From positions 17,572,594-17,636,593 of the forward strand of contig NW_020654810.1 of assembly GCF_003589595.1 (NCBI RefSeq): a stretch of DNA of 64,000 bases, in the 5' to 3' direction. Position numbers and translations under genes: made by a program. How positions within the stretch are numbered: position 1 is the first letter of the stretch; each line of letters starts with the position of its first letter. Under the pieces are notes generated by a model. It was not told the origin of the DNA. It ran no database searches and worked only from the letters and a program-made list of their open reading frames with translations. Shown here one piece after another: positions 21,197 through 33,865 of this stretch. The DNA is from Hyposmocoma kahamanoa. Its lineage: Eukaryota > Arthropoda > Insecta > Lepidoptera > Cosmopterigidae.

Positions 21197-21290
21197 GCGA
21201 CAGACGTCGTCCGCCTAGTGGTGAGCGACAGACGTCATCCGCCTAGTGGTGAGCGACAGACGTCGTCCGCCTAGTGGTGAGCGACAAGCC
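21197..21290 (+). repeat. 28-bp minisatellite, three copies
   Basis: GCGACAGACGTCGTCCGCCT plus AGTGGTGA is repeated at 21197-21224, 21225-21252 and 21253-21280 with one substitution, then starts a fourth time. Confidence 0.9.
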
Positions 21291-23110
21291 TTTTTTGACA
21301 ATTGCAGTGTCACTCAGTGCTATAAATCGCAAAGATCTGACACATAACTTGATAAGTCCCATATGCCTATAATTTCACCATCACCCTTACCCTTCAAAAC
21401 CGAAACACTGTATTACTTACATTACTGTTTCGCGGAAGAAATAAGTTAAATAGCAATACATCTTTCACAAGGGGCTCTACTGCCACTGAACGCTACTAGT
21501 TGCTCATTGACAAACGTTTCGCTACCGCTTAAGGCTGTAGTTAAAATTAAAAATGTTATTTTTCATCAATTGCGTTCGTAACATAATCCTATTCTAGGTA
21601 TTTAAACCAGCAAACACTAATAGAGTTATTCTTATAGTCATTTATGATAATGGAAAATGTCCTTAATGTAGCAAAGGCATTGTCGGCATTGAGACATAAA
21701 GATCTTCTATCTCCTATACCGGTGTCCCGCCATTCAATCCGGAACACATTGAGCATAACAGTATTGCGGTAGAATAGCTTTAAATAGGAAGGCGCAAGTT
21801 AGGTGTGAGTTTGCAGGAAGCGACCGCCATGAAAGCAATTGATATTATTGTGAGTATTGAGGTAAAAAGACAAACAAAAGTAGCAAAAGCAATAATTAAA
21901 TTGTTAAAAGATTGTTACTAGTTACCGGTTTCTTACAACGTGATTGTAATCTATTGTTAGAAGTTTGTTACCACCATAATCATCTTGACTCAATAGTAAT
22001 GGTCTAATACCTTGTCTAGTTAATGCAAATGTACTTTAATAAAAAATACAGGTTCACATTTTTTGTTTCTCGACATTAAAGGTGCTTATTTTCCCATACA
22101 TATGAATAATTTATACTACTAGCTGCCGTGTGATTCCATTGAGCAGTTTATTACCATGGATCAATCTACTAACATTAATAAATTTGTTGATATTTTGAAC
22201 TAGCTTTCCAATCAGTTAATAAGAAAGTAGGTAACGCACATTCAGGCAACACATTGATATTGAAAAGCCAGCTTAAGTTTCGATGATCAATGAGATTGCC
22301 ATAATAAAACCGTTTCAAGCGGATGAGTAAAATCAACCCAAAAAAATAATACAAGGTCGATGACCTCTGGCAAATTTTGTAATCCCAAGAGTGACTAACT
22401 ACTATGGAGATAGGACCATAAAGAAACATATACCATGCTTATTAAACAGCTTACCAGAGGTTATTAGACATGAAACTAAAAAATGTAAATTTTAAAAAAT
22501 GTTGCTAGATCACTATTTTACAATTTCTTGTTCAATCATTAGTAATTATATTATTTAAGTAACAAAAACATAAAGGATAAACTATAACAATACCTCCTTA
22601 ATCAAGTATGATATGATTTTTCAAATATACTTAACTATAATTTTGTTATTATATACTACTTATATTATTACGTAGACTAAGTATCCTAATCCTAACTTAT
22701 TTACGCTAACTAAATTATAAAAAGACTAATTTTTTATTTTGAAAATTAAACACACCGTATAAAATTTACGACAGAAAGAATGGTTTCATCACACGCCATT
22801 CGAGTGAGAAGGAACGAAATATCTTCTTACCTACCCTACCCTATTTTAGTGAAAAAAAATAAAAAGAAAGTATTTTTAACAACATTGAGTGTCAGTTTGT
22901 AACTTTTTGCTCAATTGAGACTCGTTTCGATTCTGCAGTGAAACTGTGTATATAGTTTTGTAGGACTATGTTTAGTTAAGTATATTGTAGCCTTTTTTAA
23001 ATTCTAGAAATAATAAAAAAATATATAAATCGTTAACTAAATAACTAAATAAACCCTTAAATATTAAAAGAAGTCACCCAAACTACGAGAAAAATAAAAG
23101 TATATCCTAT
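21291..23110. other. Intergenic B-C, left part: nothing recognised
   Basis: Mostly AT-rich. Scattered short frames lack motifs. No terminal repeats or RNA genes seen. Confidence 0.5.
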
Positions 23111-23290
23111 ACAGCCGAACACCATGTTGATCTGTCACGCTGGTCCCGGGTTCGATTCCCGGAGAAATATTTGTTTGGCCTACATTTATTTCTGTCGTGA
23201 GTTTGGTTGTAGTTTGTGGTTGTCTATGTACGTGTCCATGGCACCCGCGACCTAGACTTTCCCCAGGCTATGAGTATTATTTATATTATT
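23111..23290 (+). repeat. tRNA-derived SINE, family 2 (rearranged head)
   Basis: Carries GGGTTCGATTCCCGG, the body GTTTGGCCTACATTTATTTC and GTGTCCATGGCACCCGCGAC, ending in a TATTATTTA tail. The first part of the tRNA-like head is deleted or scrambled. Confidence 0.75.
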
Positions 23291-23739
23291 TAATACGGAA
23301 ACATTGTAAAAGATTGTAATGACTTACCTAATAGGTTGTTAAGTATGCACCCAACCAAAAACGTAACTTCACCCTTACAGGCAGCGTTGATAAATTATGT
23401 ATAGAATACTAAACTCCAATGTAACATCCGTAATACAATAGACAATTGCTTTTTACTGTAGATGTAGATGATAAATCACAAATAAAATTAAAAATAACAC
23501 AGTGTTGTTGTTTATAATGCAGTTACAATAGCCATAACTGTTAAAGAACGTATCGTTAGGTCAAACGGTTCCGTAGCTGTTTTTTAAAAGGTAGTTTGTT
23601 TGCTGTTTTCTCATAGAAAATGTCCTTTCACCATAGATACAAATAACGAACAGAATTTTTGACAAATGACATGACAAAAAGTTAAAGTAAGTAAATAGTG
23701 AATAAAACTTTATTTTTTAACTTAAATTAATTAATCCTA

Positions 23740-23913
23740 TCGAGTTCTTAGGTTTTCGCGATTGTTACACATAGGAAATGAAACTATTTTTCCGGATTTA
23801 AATCGCGTATATTTGTTTTTTCAAACAAACCGACGTTTCGGGACCTGTAAATGGCCATACGTATATATAACAAATATACGCGATTTAAATCCGGAAAAAT
23901 AGTTTCATTTCCT
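23740..23913. repeat. Perfect 47-bp-arm palindromic repeat with 14-bp flanking direct repeats
   Basis: Arms 23771-23817 and 23869-23915 are exact inverted copies (ATAGGAAATGAAACTATTTT start). The loop has ACGTTTCGGGACCTG. ATTAATTAATCCTA flanks the unit at 23726-23739 and 23914-23927. It belongs to a dispersed family also seen near 2755, 17245, 20325, 28253, 28490 and 53955. Confidence 0.85.
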
Positions 23914-24049
23914 ATTAATTAATCCTAATTTATTTTAGTTTTTATTATTTTTTAGTGCATAATTTAGAGTTTAACTAAGGTGCATAATCAAAATTATGCA
24001 CTTAAAAAGAAAAAAACAAACAGAAGTAGACACTGAAAATATTTTAATT

Positions 24050-24240
24050 CTGCCAAATTAGTGGCCAAATCAAACACGCGTAACTGTCGTGCCAACCAAA
24101 GTAGCGCGATTTACGAATTATTAATTAAAAAAGAAAAAAATAATTTTACGAATCATTCTCATGTATTTGGTTTAGTGCAGATACGCGGCTTTTACCAATG
24201 CTACATACGCGGATTTGCTCTATCCCCGATTATAGATTGG
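24050..24240. repeat. Dispersed repeat, copy 1 of 2
   Basis: CGTAACTGTCGTGCCAACC, GCGCGATTTACG, GTTTAGTGCAGATACGCGGC, TTACCAATGCTACATACG. The same order occurs at 29150-29420. Confidence 0.55.
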
Positions 24241-24299
24241 TTAACCTTTTTTCCAAACTCAATTTCACTCAATTATTTAACAAAAATAAAATAGACATT

Positions 24300-27200
24300 T
24301 GTGAGAAAGTTTACCTTTCTAAGTTTTACTCTTCGTTAATTTACAAGACAAAGATTCTATTACTTATGTAAGTATAAAGAATCTCAGTTTATTTTAATAT
24401 AACATAATTAATCATGTGAAGGCTTAATACGAAAACAAGGTATCTCTAATGTTGCCCAAACATAAAATGTATATAATAGAAGCATGTGTAGATAATAAAC
24501 AATTCGCATTGAAAACAATAACGACTTATTATACTCTATTCAGTTTAGGAGTCATAACATTCGAATGGTTTGAGCATGGTTTTAAATGTGGGACCGTAAT
24601 ATATTCGTGAAACTATACATGATTAATTCAATTTTTGCTCCGTAATTTTCTTTTTACCCCATCATACTTATCGTGCTGCATTTTTGTTAAAGAAAAAAGG
24701 AAGTACGAAATCGAGTCAAGAAACAATAAAAGATAAGCAACGTAACGCGATGATCGATACGCGCAGATAGGCCGACAAGACTGGTCCGTGTAGCCTATTC
24801 GCATTTGGGTTGTTAATCACCATTAATCTGATACAGTAACTGATAGGCTCTTTCGGAGATCTGCAGCGCGTGTGCAGGTACAGTTACAGGTGGTCGCTAT
24901 GCCCAAGGGGCTCTACGGCTTAAACATATCGGTAACCATATTTAAAAGATTCTCTCGAGAAATCGATTCCTAATTGTATGAGTCTGTGACCGTTTACTAT
25001 GTTTTTCGGGACTTTCTGTGACCGTTTACTATATTAACTAATATAGAGTTTAATACAAATAATAAGTAAGTATGATAAATAATCACAATGACTACATGTG
25101 GTTGTTGTTGTAGTGGAGTGACATTAACAGTGTCCATGTTCAAAATCATCAATATCATGTGTAATTATTTGATTTTCGATCATATTACCAATGTTAACAC
25201 CTCTATCAAAATGAAAAAATTCAACTTTTTTTAAGTGTAGTTGAAATGTCTCGGTAAAACTCCGCGATTAATTGGTTACAACACTATTATTTAAAAAAAC
25301 AGTAGATCTAGGACGTCTATCTGTTTTTAAGACGTTTCGGACTGACTCAAAATTGTATTTTATTTTGGGCTTCGTGCGAAAGTAATACTTGAAATATATT
25401 CTGTCATATTATATGATGCTACACTAAAATTAATGTTTTTTTTTTGAAACCCAAAAACTTAATATATAAAGTTAATATAAATAATTTGTTTCTTTGCTGT
25501 TTCGTTGATTGCATTCAAAGTTACATACTGTCGTCTTCCTTAGTTGTCAAATTGGGCTTTTTACTTTGTGACGACTATAATTATGTCTATGTCGATGTCG
25601 TGAAAATGTAGAAAAATAATGAAATATTTTACAAACTGCCTTATGAATTTGTTATGAGGAATTATTACTGGAAAAAGACAAAGACAGAAATCACGGGACA
25701 GTAGAGTTCAGCGCAATCCCAAGTGCGATAGAATTCGTACAGGCTTTTGAAATCGGGCTCGAGAACATACTAATCTGTCAAGTGAGAAGAAAATAGCTTA
25801 TAACGGGAAAAATCAAGTATATTATAGTAAATATTTTCAGCAATAAAGGATGGTATTGACAATATACATTGTTCTACTTATTGTAAAAAAAAATATTATA
25901 ATTTTAGGTACATATATTAGTCAGTCAAAGAAGACTCTGGTCAAACTTTAGTATACTAAACGTGTTTTTATTCGATGTATCGGCATACGAAATCTTGCTG
26001 ATGAGTTGGATGTCACTATTTAGAGAACAGATGGCTTTCGTAGAAAAATTTAATGTATGCATGCTCTTTTAAAGTCTTAAATTTCTATCCACAGCAAATA
26101 ATTTGTCAGTTACACATTAGCTTAGTCGGTGAAATATTACTTTATTGCATTGTAATTGTATTTTTTATATGTGCAATGAGTGAAATACGCATTCAAAAGC
26201 TTAAAAACTAAGCAAGCAGTGTATGCACAGCGGCTATTACGTGAACATGTGAGTCCGCCTGTAATTAATTATAATATTCTCTACTATGATTTAATGTTGC
26301 TTAAGTGGTACGTACAATCAATAAAGTCCAAATAACACTAACATTTCTTTACTCAGATAATGCTCTAATTCGTTATCTTCAACACCCATGCAGTTTCGTT
26401 TGTAATATCGCCTTCAGGCAGACGTATTGCAACCGCATCCGATGTAATCATAAACTGCAATTGAAGTTAATGTATCAATTAATGAGGGAGGACGATAGAC
26501 GCGCACTGGAGAACTATTTCAAATGAGAATGCTGTTATTAGTCACGGATCGCATTTAAGAAGAATCTACCATGCTGGCCTATTGTAGTTGGTGGGTATTC
26601 ACACAATATTATTACTGTATATTTTGCAACTAAAGTTGTAAGGAGATATGGACACATTCACGCGCAAAATGACATCGCCCAGACGGTGTGTTGCAGACAC
26701 CAGCCTGTTCAAGCGATGCCATACAGGCGCTGCTAGTGCGTTGCAACGCTACGATCTCAGCGCACCGAATGCGATACGAGCAATGCGATGTAGTAATGTA
26801 ACGCCGCTTACTACGCATCGCAGCATCCCTCCCCGATGCACACACGTTCTGACTCGGCGCGCCATTTCAATGTTTAGTTTAGGCATCGCAATTACACATT
26901 ACGTTCTAATATTAAAATGTATAGCTTTACTATGAACATTGCATAATTTAGGTTCCCTTCTTAGCGCTTATTTGAATACTTTAATAGATTTATTTACATT
27001 TGTTCTACTTGTATTGTATTAGATTGAGTTATATTGAAATAAATTTATCTATATGTGGCGCTACGCCATGTGGCATGGAGTTCTATATATTTATATATCG
27101 TACAAACAGCATCACCGCTCAGGCGTCACAATGCCATTACATCATTTCATACCACAGACCCATTCAACGACGTCTGTTGGTGTCCTGTGCGAGCCCTGTG

Positions 27201-27445
27201 TAATATTAGGTAGGTGTTTGAGAAGACCAGGAAAAGAATGATCGGTCACCTAAAACAGGTTTGGAGCCAATGACGACATCTCTAGTTCATTAAACGCTGA
27301 GCGTAAGTGGCTTATGTAAGAAAAAGGTTAATAAGGTTCGATGTCCTGAAAAATTGGCTATTCCTTTTAGGCATAAAGTTATTTAAATTAAAATGACATT
27401 TGACTTCATTTCAGTTAGTACTTGTGCGTGTCTCTTCACAAATAC
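24300..27445. other. Intergenic B-C, right part: nothing firmly recognised
   Basis: A GC-richer block at 26640-26860 (TTGCAACGCTACG, GATACGAGCAATGCGATG) resembles 62440-62520 in word use and may be a decayed MITE. Small frames show no family resemblance. Confidence 0.45.
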
Positions 27446-27448
27446 TTT

Positions 27449-30400
27449 TCAAAAGTTTTCCACGCATTTTTTTTTATTCCCAAAGTCTTCATAAGTGACT
27501 TTGACCATCCTATCCCTAGACTCTTGTTTACTTACTGTGACAGGAGTACTGTTTACGGTGTCCAACAACTTTACGTGGCAGGTGCTGTTTTCCATGTAAT
27601 ACTTCAAGTCTTCGACGATTAATAAGCTGTTTACTGGCCATTTCAAAAAAATTGCATAAACAGCTAAAATTTTATCGTTTTTATTTGGTACATGTGAGGT
27701 TCTCCAAGGATCATATGTTTGTTTCTTGCAAGTGTACCAGACATCCGAATTCAGGCTGTCGTTTTGGTGAAACCACGGTGAAGTGTCATAAATTGCTTCG
27801 CCATTAATTTTGAGCCATTCACCCAGACTTAGTAGTCGTTCTCGAAATACACGTGGTATAGTTCCCTCTTTCGATGGTCCTACATTAATAAGGGCATTTC
27901 CTAGAATAAATACTTACATATTAGGATTCGTCAATTGAAACTATTTTTAACCGACTTCAAAAAAATGTGGTTCACAATTCGACTGTAATTTTTTTGTGTG
28001 TATGTTGCGCGATTACTCCGACATTTGTGAATTAATTTCGATGACTTTTTTTTGTTGTAAAGGGGGTAGTGGTCACATTTAAATTTGAAGAAAATATTCC
28101 ACATCTAAAGATGGCACATTAGGGGATGAATCCGGTTTATTGAATTTCACCCACTTTCTGTTAACCGATTGAGATAAATCTCGGCAAAAAGACAGAAGAT
28201 TCCACATACTTTTGACGTGGGTTTTTTAATGAAAAGTTATAATTACTTATTATTTCCAGCGGTTCGGGCCTTTTCTATGGTCACGGCTGACTCAGTCAGC
28301 CAAAAACAAATATGCGTGATTTAGATTCGAAAAAAATAGTTTCACTTTCTATGTGTAACAATTGCAAAACTCTAAGACCTCGATATTTACCAGTATGGAC
28401 TGGACGTTGCAAATAAAATTCGACTGTTCGAAGACCTTAAAAACAAAAGTACGCGCGCCCTAAAGTACGCTCGGGACCATGTGACCTATAAAGGGTCAAA
28501 CACGTTGGTGTATTTGAAAAAAGAAATATACGTGATTTAGATCCGAAAAATATAGTTTTGTTGTATTTTTTTTAAGATTAAGAATTTCACGACATTTGAC
28601 CACCACTACTTTGTTATAATTATCAATATAAAGATGAATACGAAAAAAGAAGAGGAACGAACACTTAGAAAAAAATTATTCGATCCGGCTGGATTTGAAC
28701 CAACCTTCTTCTTTTCAACCAACTTCCAGCAAACCGTGTCAGATGTTATGTCAAATAAGCCACGGAACAAACTAGCGGATCTTACGAATTTTCTATGTGT
28801 TTGTTATAGATATTTGTTTCTGGTTTTTAACGACTTTTTTGCCAATGGTTTTATTTCTTTACACTTTTATTTTTAATCAATCCGAAACCTACCAATAAAA
28901 AACTAAGATCTTATTCAGATGAATAGTAATGAAAAAATGCGTTGCTAAAAGTCGTACAACAGCTTGTGACTTTAGAAATGCCGTTTTCAGGATACCGTTA
29001 CGGATTATTGAAGTTAACCCGTAGTAGTTAAACGTAATACATAGTTTAACGCGTCTGAATACAGGTAATGTGTTCTTTTATAATGAACAATTTCAGGATA
29101 TCGTCGGGGATAGTGCAATAATGCGCAACTAGCATTTTGACTACGAGTCTCCATTTTGGTAATTTAGTCGTCAAATCAAATTCGCGTAAATGTCGTGGCA
29201 ACCAAATTAGCGTGATTTACGGGAATCTATTATTATATCAGTCCATATACAACATATATTAATGCTTACTGTGCAAAGATGAAAGTCGTAGCCATTGAAA
29301 TAACAAAGTAATAATGTTAAATCCCTCTCCTGTAAAACTCGGTTTGGTGCAGATACGCGCTTTTTACATTGGTAAATGTAGTCAATACTACAATATTGCA
29401 GAATTTGCACTATTCCTGACGTTATGTAAATTTATATGTTACAAACTGCACCCTTGGTGTAATAAGGCCACATCTGGAAAATGACAACTTTTCAGATAAG
29501 AGGTTTAAAAATACTACTAAGTCGATAAAATTTTATGCTTAAATAGGACAGTTATAAAACTTCACATATACGTAATTTGTTTTATGTAATTCGTATTATT
29601 TTTACGACTTTTCTGTGATGAAATCACTTTTGGCGTATGATTGCATGTGGCTTGTTTATAACAAAATACCTCAACTACATTTACCTCCACAGCTTATTGT
29701 AACGACAACCGTTCGTAGCAATTCTTCAAAGCTCATAATTTCTTCAGGCGCTATGTTTTTTCTAAAACCCCAAGACAGTATATCTGTGTTAAACGCGTTT
29801 TCCCATTTATGGTATAGCAATTTTCCTGTAACAAATTGAACAGCACTAAATAAATAAATTATAAGTAGCAGTAGAGCTTTTTATGGAAGAGTTCATCCAG
29901 GAAAATACTGCCACCTTACCAATTTCTGCAGCCAAGCAGTAATGTGAGCATTATTGCGTTCCGGTTTGGAAGAGTAACGGGCGCTGGTTAATTAACAGGC
30001 ACTTGGGACTTGTTAACTTATGTCTCTGGATGACGGGCGCAGTGGCAGTGCCCCTAGGATCTTTGCGATTTAAAGCTCTGATTGGCACTGCAACTGTTAC
30101 GAACAGGCGTGTGGTTACCACCACTTGTTCGTCCCGTCACTTGGTTTTATAAAAAAGAAATAAATAAATAAATATTAGAAAACATACATACGTTGCTCTG
30201 ATCCCAAAGTAAATATCTAAAGCACTTGTGTTAACAACAACGGTACCACAAACACAGACTGGAGAGACCTTAGAAAAGTTAGTTTGCTACATTGACCTGG
30301 CTGGGAATCGAACCCGTGACCTCAGAGATATCGAAGTCATGAAAACTGGTGTGCAAGCCACTCGACCACGGAGGTTGTCACATTAATGGCAACATTTGTT

Positions 30401-33072
30401 CATGAATACTAAATTCCAATTTCAGTACATTAGTGATACTTAGGGTCGTATTCCAGAACTTTACTCAATGCTCAAGTCAGGATTTGAGTATTGTTTAAAG
30501 CACTCGAAATCATACTCAAGTTCCTGCTATTACGGTCTTATTTTCAGTGCTTGAAATCATACTCAGATCCTGACTTGAGCATTGAGTATAGTTCTGGAAT
30601 ACGACTCTTAGTAATGTTGAAATGTTGATCTATTTACCCTTTGACTTATGTGGTAATGTTGGGACACATACTTATTATTTATAACTGCCTCTATGGCCGA
30701 ACGAGAGATCACAAAACTTTTAAGGTAGAAGAAATTCATAGTATGGAATAATTACGTTCTATAGAATATATTTAAGACTTACTAGGGTTGAATCTATCGT
30801 CACAGGTGTAGAAGTCACCATAGCGACATGTTGTCCCCAAGCCCCATCTATCATTGACTACTATCTCATCCTTAACAGGGCTCTCATTGTAGAGCCAAGC
30901 TATTATATCTGTGGCTTTCCAATACTCATGAGGGCACTCATTTGATCCATCGGTCCATAGCACTGAAGGACGGTAGTTATTGATTAACTGCCTGATTTGT
31001 GGAACGACTACATTATCAGTGTATGTAGAACAGTTGTTAAAATGGTACTGCCAATTGCATGCTTTATCGTCTAAGTATATACGGTTAAACCACTCGTACA
31101 AGGAATAATAAATACCAAACTTCATGTTGTATTTTCTAACGGACTTTGACAGCATATCCACTATGTCTTTCTTCGGTCCTACGTTTACTGAATTCCAACC
31201 TGCTACCATCGACGGAAACAAAGCGAAGCCGTCGTGATGCTTGGTGGTTAGAACAACGTATCTAAAATATACATGGGATTATAAAACATAATATTAAAGC
31301 TCCTACATAGATAATGTCAAAAAAATAAGAATCATTTTCAAAATTGAATTTAGGCAAATCAAATGAAATTGCTGCCTTTTGCGCTGATCTGTGTACTTTG
31401 CCCAAACGATAACTTTATGTGGAAGCACCAAATTGTATACATACGGATTGGTTATGGGAACAATTAAAATGTGAAGTTACTACCTATGCTGGAAGAATCT
31501 ACTCTATATTGAAATTATAAAAAAAAAAACAAACTGTGCTCCTGCATTTACAAAAAGTTTTGCCCATTTATCAGGTTTAAACGATTTTGCTGTAAACATC
31601 GGCGCAAACTGCCTGTACGTGTGTATATCGGTGAAATGATTTTTCATATAGTTATTCGTATCTTCGTCACCTTAAAGAAATAAAACAAGTAGAATTCCTT
31701 AAAATTATTAGGTCACTATTCAACTCAAATAACCCGGATTAAAATTTTTGTTATTATACAAAGAGTTGTTTAAGTTACGAAAAGATTACGCGCAGGCGAT
31801 GAGGAAGTCACCAAAGTTATCAACGCAAACTCGTTTTGATTTGCTCGTGTTTAACCATACTTGTCGCATTAAGCCGATTTACCGTTAACGGGACCGTTCA
31901 CGTGCCGTCGCGCTATTTGTTACCCGACTTCAGAAAAAGAAGGTTCTCTATTCGACTGTATGTTTTTTTTGCATGTATGTTACACGATAACTTACGGCAT
32001 TTTTGAACCGATTTTGATGATTCTTTTTTCAGAAAGAGGGTAGAGGGTAGAATTAGTCCCATTTAAATTTGAAGAAAATATTCCACCTCTAAGGGTGGCA
32101 AAGTAGGTGATGAATGACTTGAGGTCGGTTTTTTATTTCTAGCTAGGAGTAGCCGACGTCGGCACGCGTGTGGACGCAATCGGAAATTTGCAGGAAGTAA
32201 ATTCGTTGCGGACCTGTGGTGAGTTCATACGAACCGATGTGAAACGCACAACGTCTTTTACGCTGTTACATTCATGGATATAAGGCGTTTTTTGACCGGT
32301 TTAATGCGATTCTGCTTTAATAAGTGCGGTAACTCCCTTACTGGCAGCCAGTAAACTTTTGCATACATGTTATTAAGCATCTACGGCGCGTAAAGGCTCG
32401 ATTCGTGAGCTCGTTCGTGTAAAAAGTACGCCGTGTGCAGAGGTCGGCGTTTCAGACGACAAACCAATGCTACCTATTGCAATTTTCTCTGCCTGAATTT
32501 TAGTTGAAAATTAAATTTGAGGTAAGTTTTGAAAAATATCAGGACTATTATTATTTCGACGAATGTATCACAAAATTCCTACAAAGAAAAGGTCGGGAGG
32601 ATCGCTAGATCAACAGGTAATTTTCTAAACGTGTAATAGGACTAAAAGGACAATAGACCAATGAAGAGAGGATGTTATTACTTTTGTCGGTTATAAATAT
32701 GTTTCCTTCAACTAGTACTACTTGAGTCTTATGGTTCCCTTGGGTCCAATAAAAATTGGGTCTAACACACCTTGGGCATAAGAAAACTTGGGTTAGATAA
32801 AACTTTGGTCTAATAAGTGTTTGGTCTAAATATCTAATATCTACTAATCCATTATGTTTCAGATCGTTTTATTTACCAGTCTTCCAGTTGTACCAAAACC
32901 ATTCAGATTTAAAACCTGGTACAGAATATATACCCCAATGAACGAAAATGCCAATTTTTGCGGTGTCATACCACTGGGGTAAAGGCCGTTTTTCCAAATC
33001 CTTCCACTCTGGTTTATAATGCGAACCTAAGGCGTACATTCGAAGTATACTATATAAAATTATCAGCCACAT
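27449..33072 (-). CDS. Alpha-L-fucosidase, tandem copy C (GH29, 5 exons, altered active-site loop)
   Basis: Third intact paralogue. Exons in coding order: 33072-32877, 31670-31535, 31261-30783, 29825-29685, 27900-27449; 468 codons including stop (467 aa), the longest copy. The N-terminus [14 protein letters not shown] is signal-like. HWGIYSVP and KHHDGF are present, Asp215 in LWTDG is the predicted nucleophile, Asp266 lies in TCDDRF and Glu279 in YHKWE. Two features are odd. The residues after the nucleophile are SN instead of the EW or DW seen in copies A, B, D and in human FUCA1. The loop after YYSLYEW has extra residues including two Cys. The C-terminus carries a charged tail of about 30 residues (rich in Lys, Arg, Glu) not seen in the others. 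Splice phases match A, B and D. The frame is intact, so altered specificity or loss of catalysis are both possible. Confidence 0.88.
27946..28227 (+). repeat. MITE-like repeat, AACCGAC family
   Basis: Same order of motifs: TTAACCGACTTCAAAAAA, TGTTGCGCGATTACTCCG, TTTAAATTTGAAGAAAAT, TAGGGGATGAAT, ending ACGTGGGTTTTTTAAT. It lies in intron 4 of fucosidase C just beyond exon 5. Confidence 0.7.
28253..28565. repeat. Palindromic-repeat family, two partial units
   Basis: First unit 28253-28390: GGTTCGGGCC, ATGGTCACGGCTGACTC, ACAAATATGCGTGATTTAG, GTTTCACTTTCTATGTG. Second 28490-28565: CACGTTGGTGTATTTG, AAATATACGTGATTTAG. They lie in intron 4 of fucosidase C. Confidence 0.6.
29150..29420. repeat. 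Dispersed repeat, copy 2 of 2
   Basis: CGTAAATGTCGTGGCAACC, GCGTGATTTACGG, GTTTGGTGCAGATACGCGC, TTACATTGGTAAATG, with about 80 bp of extra sequence compared with 24050-24240. Confidence 0.55.
29440..29660 (+). repeat. Dispersed AT-rich repeat (three copies)
   Basis: Same family as 18765-19000: AAACTGCACCCTTGGTG, AATAAGGCCACATC, then TAATTCGTATTATTTTTACG. It lies directly 3' of fucosidase C exon 4, in intron 4. Confidence 0.6.
29887..30178 (+). repeat. Interspersed repeat (SINE-like), family 3
   Basis: Begins with ATACTGCCACCTTACC and CCAAGCAGTAATGTGAGC, runs through TTATGTCTCTGGATGACGGG and ACTTGTTCGTCCCGTCAC, and ends in an AAATAAATAAAT tail. A second copy is at 62862-63130. The 3' A-rich tail gives the orientation. 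It lies in intron 3 of fucosidase C. Confidence 0.75.
30185..30377 (-). repeat. tRNA-derived SINE, family 4
   Basis: On the minus strand it reads GACAACCTCCGTGGTCGAGT, GAGGTCACGGGTTCGATTCC and ends near GTTTGTGGTACCGTTG. A plus-strand relative is at 39776-39960. It lies beside the family 3 repeat in intron 3 of fucosidase C. Confidence 0.8.
30443..30607. mobile_element. Harbinger-like MITE, 165 bp
   Basis: Ends GGGTCGTATTCCAGAAC and GTTCTGGAATACGACTC are inverted repeats, flanked by TTA at 30440-30442 and 30608-30610. The internal sequence repeats CTCAAGTC/GACTTGAG motifs. The TTA duplication plus GGG start suggests the PIF/Harbinger superfamily. Confidence 0.75.
31919..32136 (+). repeat. 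MITE-like repeat, AACCGAC family
   Basis: GTTACCCGACTTCAG, GTTACACGATAACTTACGGC, TTTAAATTTGAAGAAAAT, GATGAATGACTTGAGGTCGG. It lies in intron 1 of fucosidase C. Confidence 0.75.
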
Positions 33073-33663
33073 GATGAGTGAGGTAGAATAATCAAGGCTT
33101 AATTTATCAAGATTAAATATCATCACCTTACGACAATATACAAGAGGTGTGTACGTGTAATCTTTTGCAGATAAAAATGCTAAGAAATCTAGATATTATT
33201 ATTGTTTGCAGTTAATGTGTCAGTTTGAAGCATAAAAACAAATTACAATGTGACATTGTGAAAATCAAACTACTGGTAAGTTAACACGCAACAAAAAATA
33301 ATTTTCTTAAAAATAAATTAATAAAAGTAAGGACGTTACTTAACACTAACAACTCAACGAACCAAATGATATTTAGAAAATAATGCTTCTGCTGATATTA
33401 TTTAAATATATATTTACATTCCTGACCATAAATTAAAGTACAATCAACAATCGGTAATTGAAATATTTATAAGTTATTGGTAAAATAACCATTGTTTTAA
33501 TGCACACACTAACTTGCATGACAGGCTTACTTTTATCACAGATTCACCTCACGGAAATTGAAAAGGTAAATAAACATAACATATTCATGATTCATTTATG
33601 TCATTTATTTGTATAGTACTGTAGACTAGGCCGTACTCTATGAGTAGAATTGCTGGCTGAATG
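33073..33663. other. Upstream region of fucosidase C: nothing recognised
   Basis: AT-rich; presumably contains the promoter, but no clear TATA or initiator element could be chosen. Confidence 0.4.
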
Positions 33664-33865
33664 AGTTAGTTTGTATTTAGAATTCTTTGAAAAAGAATGT
33701 TAAGAAAATAGAAGATCTTGACATATCATATTAAGATCATTGTTTCGTAACCCTACGCCAAAATTATGTAAAATAGTGAAATAAAGTATAAAATTGAAGA
33801 TTATTATAGTTTGAGTTTATAGAAATACCTCTCGCAATGCATCTGAGCTACAGCCCTCGATTATA
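33664..33865. repeat. 202-bp exact duplicate, left copy
   Basis: Identical by eye to 34269-34470, which starts directly after the N gap at 34259-34268. See the finding on a likely assembly artefact. Confidence 0.9.

Noticed and set aside
26648..26935. 95-codon frame in a GC-rich block.
   Set aside because: Frames are open on both strands because of base composition; no motif; likely a decayed repeat.
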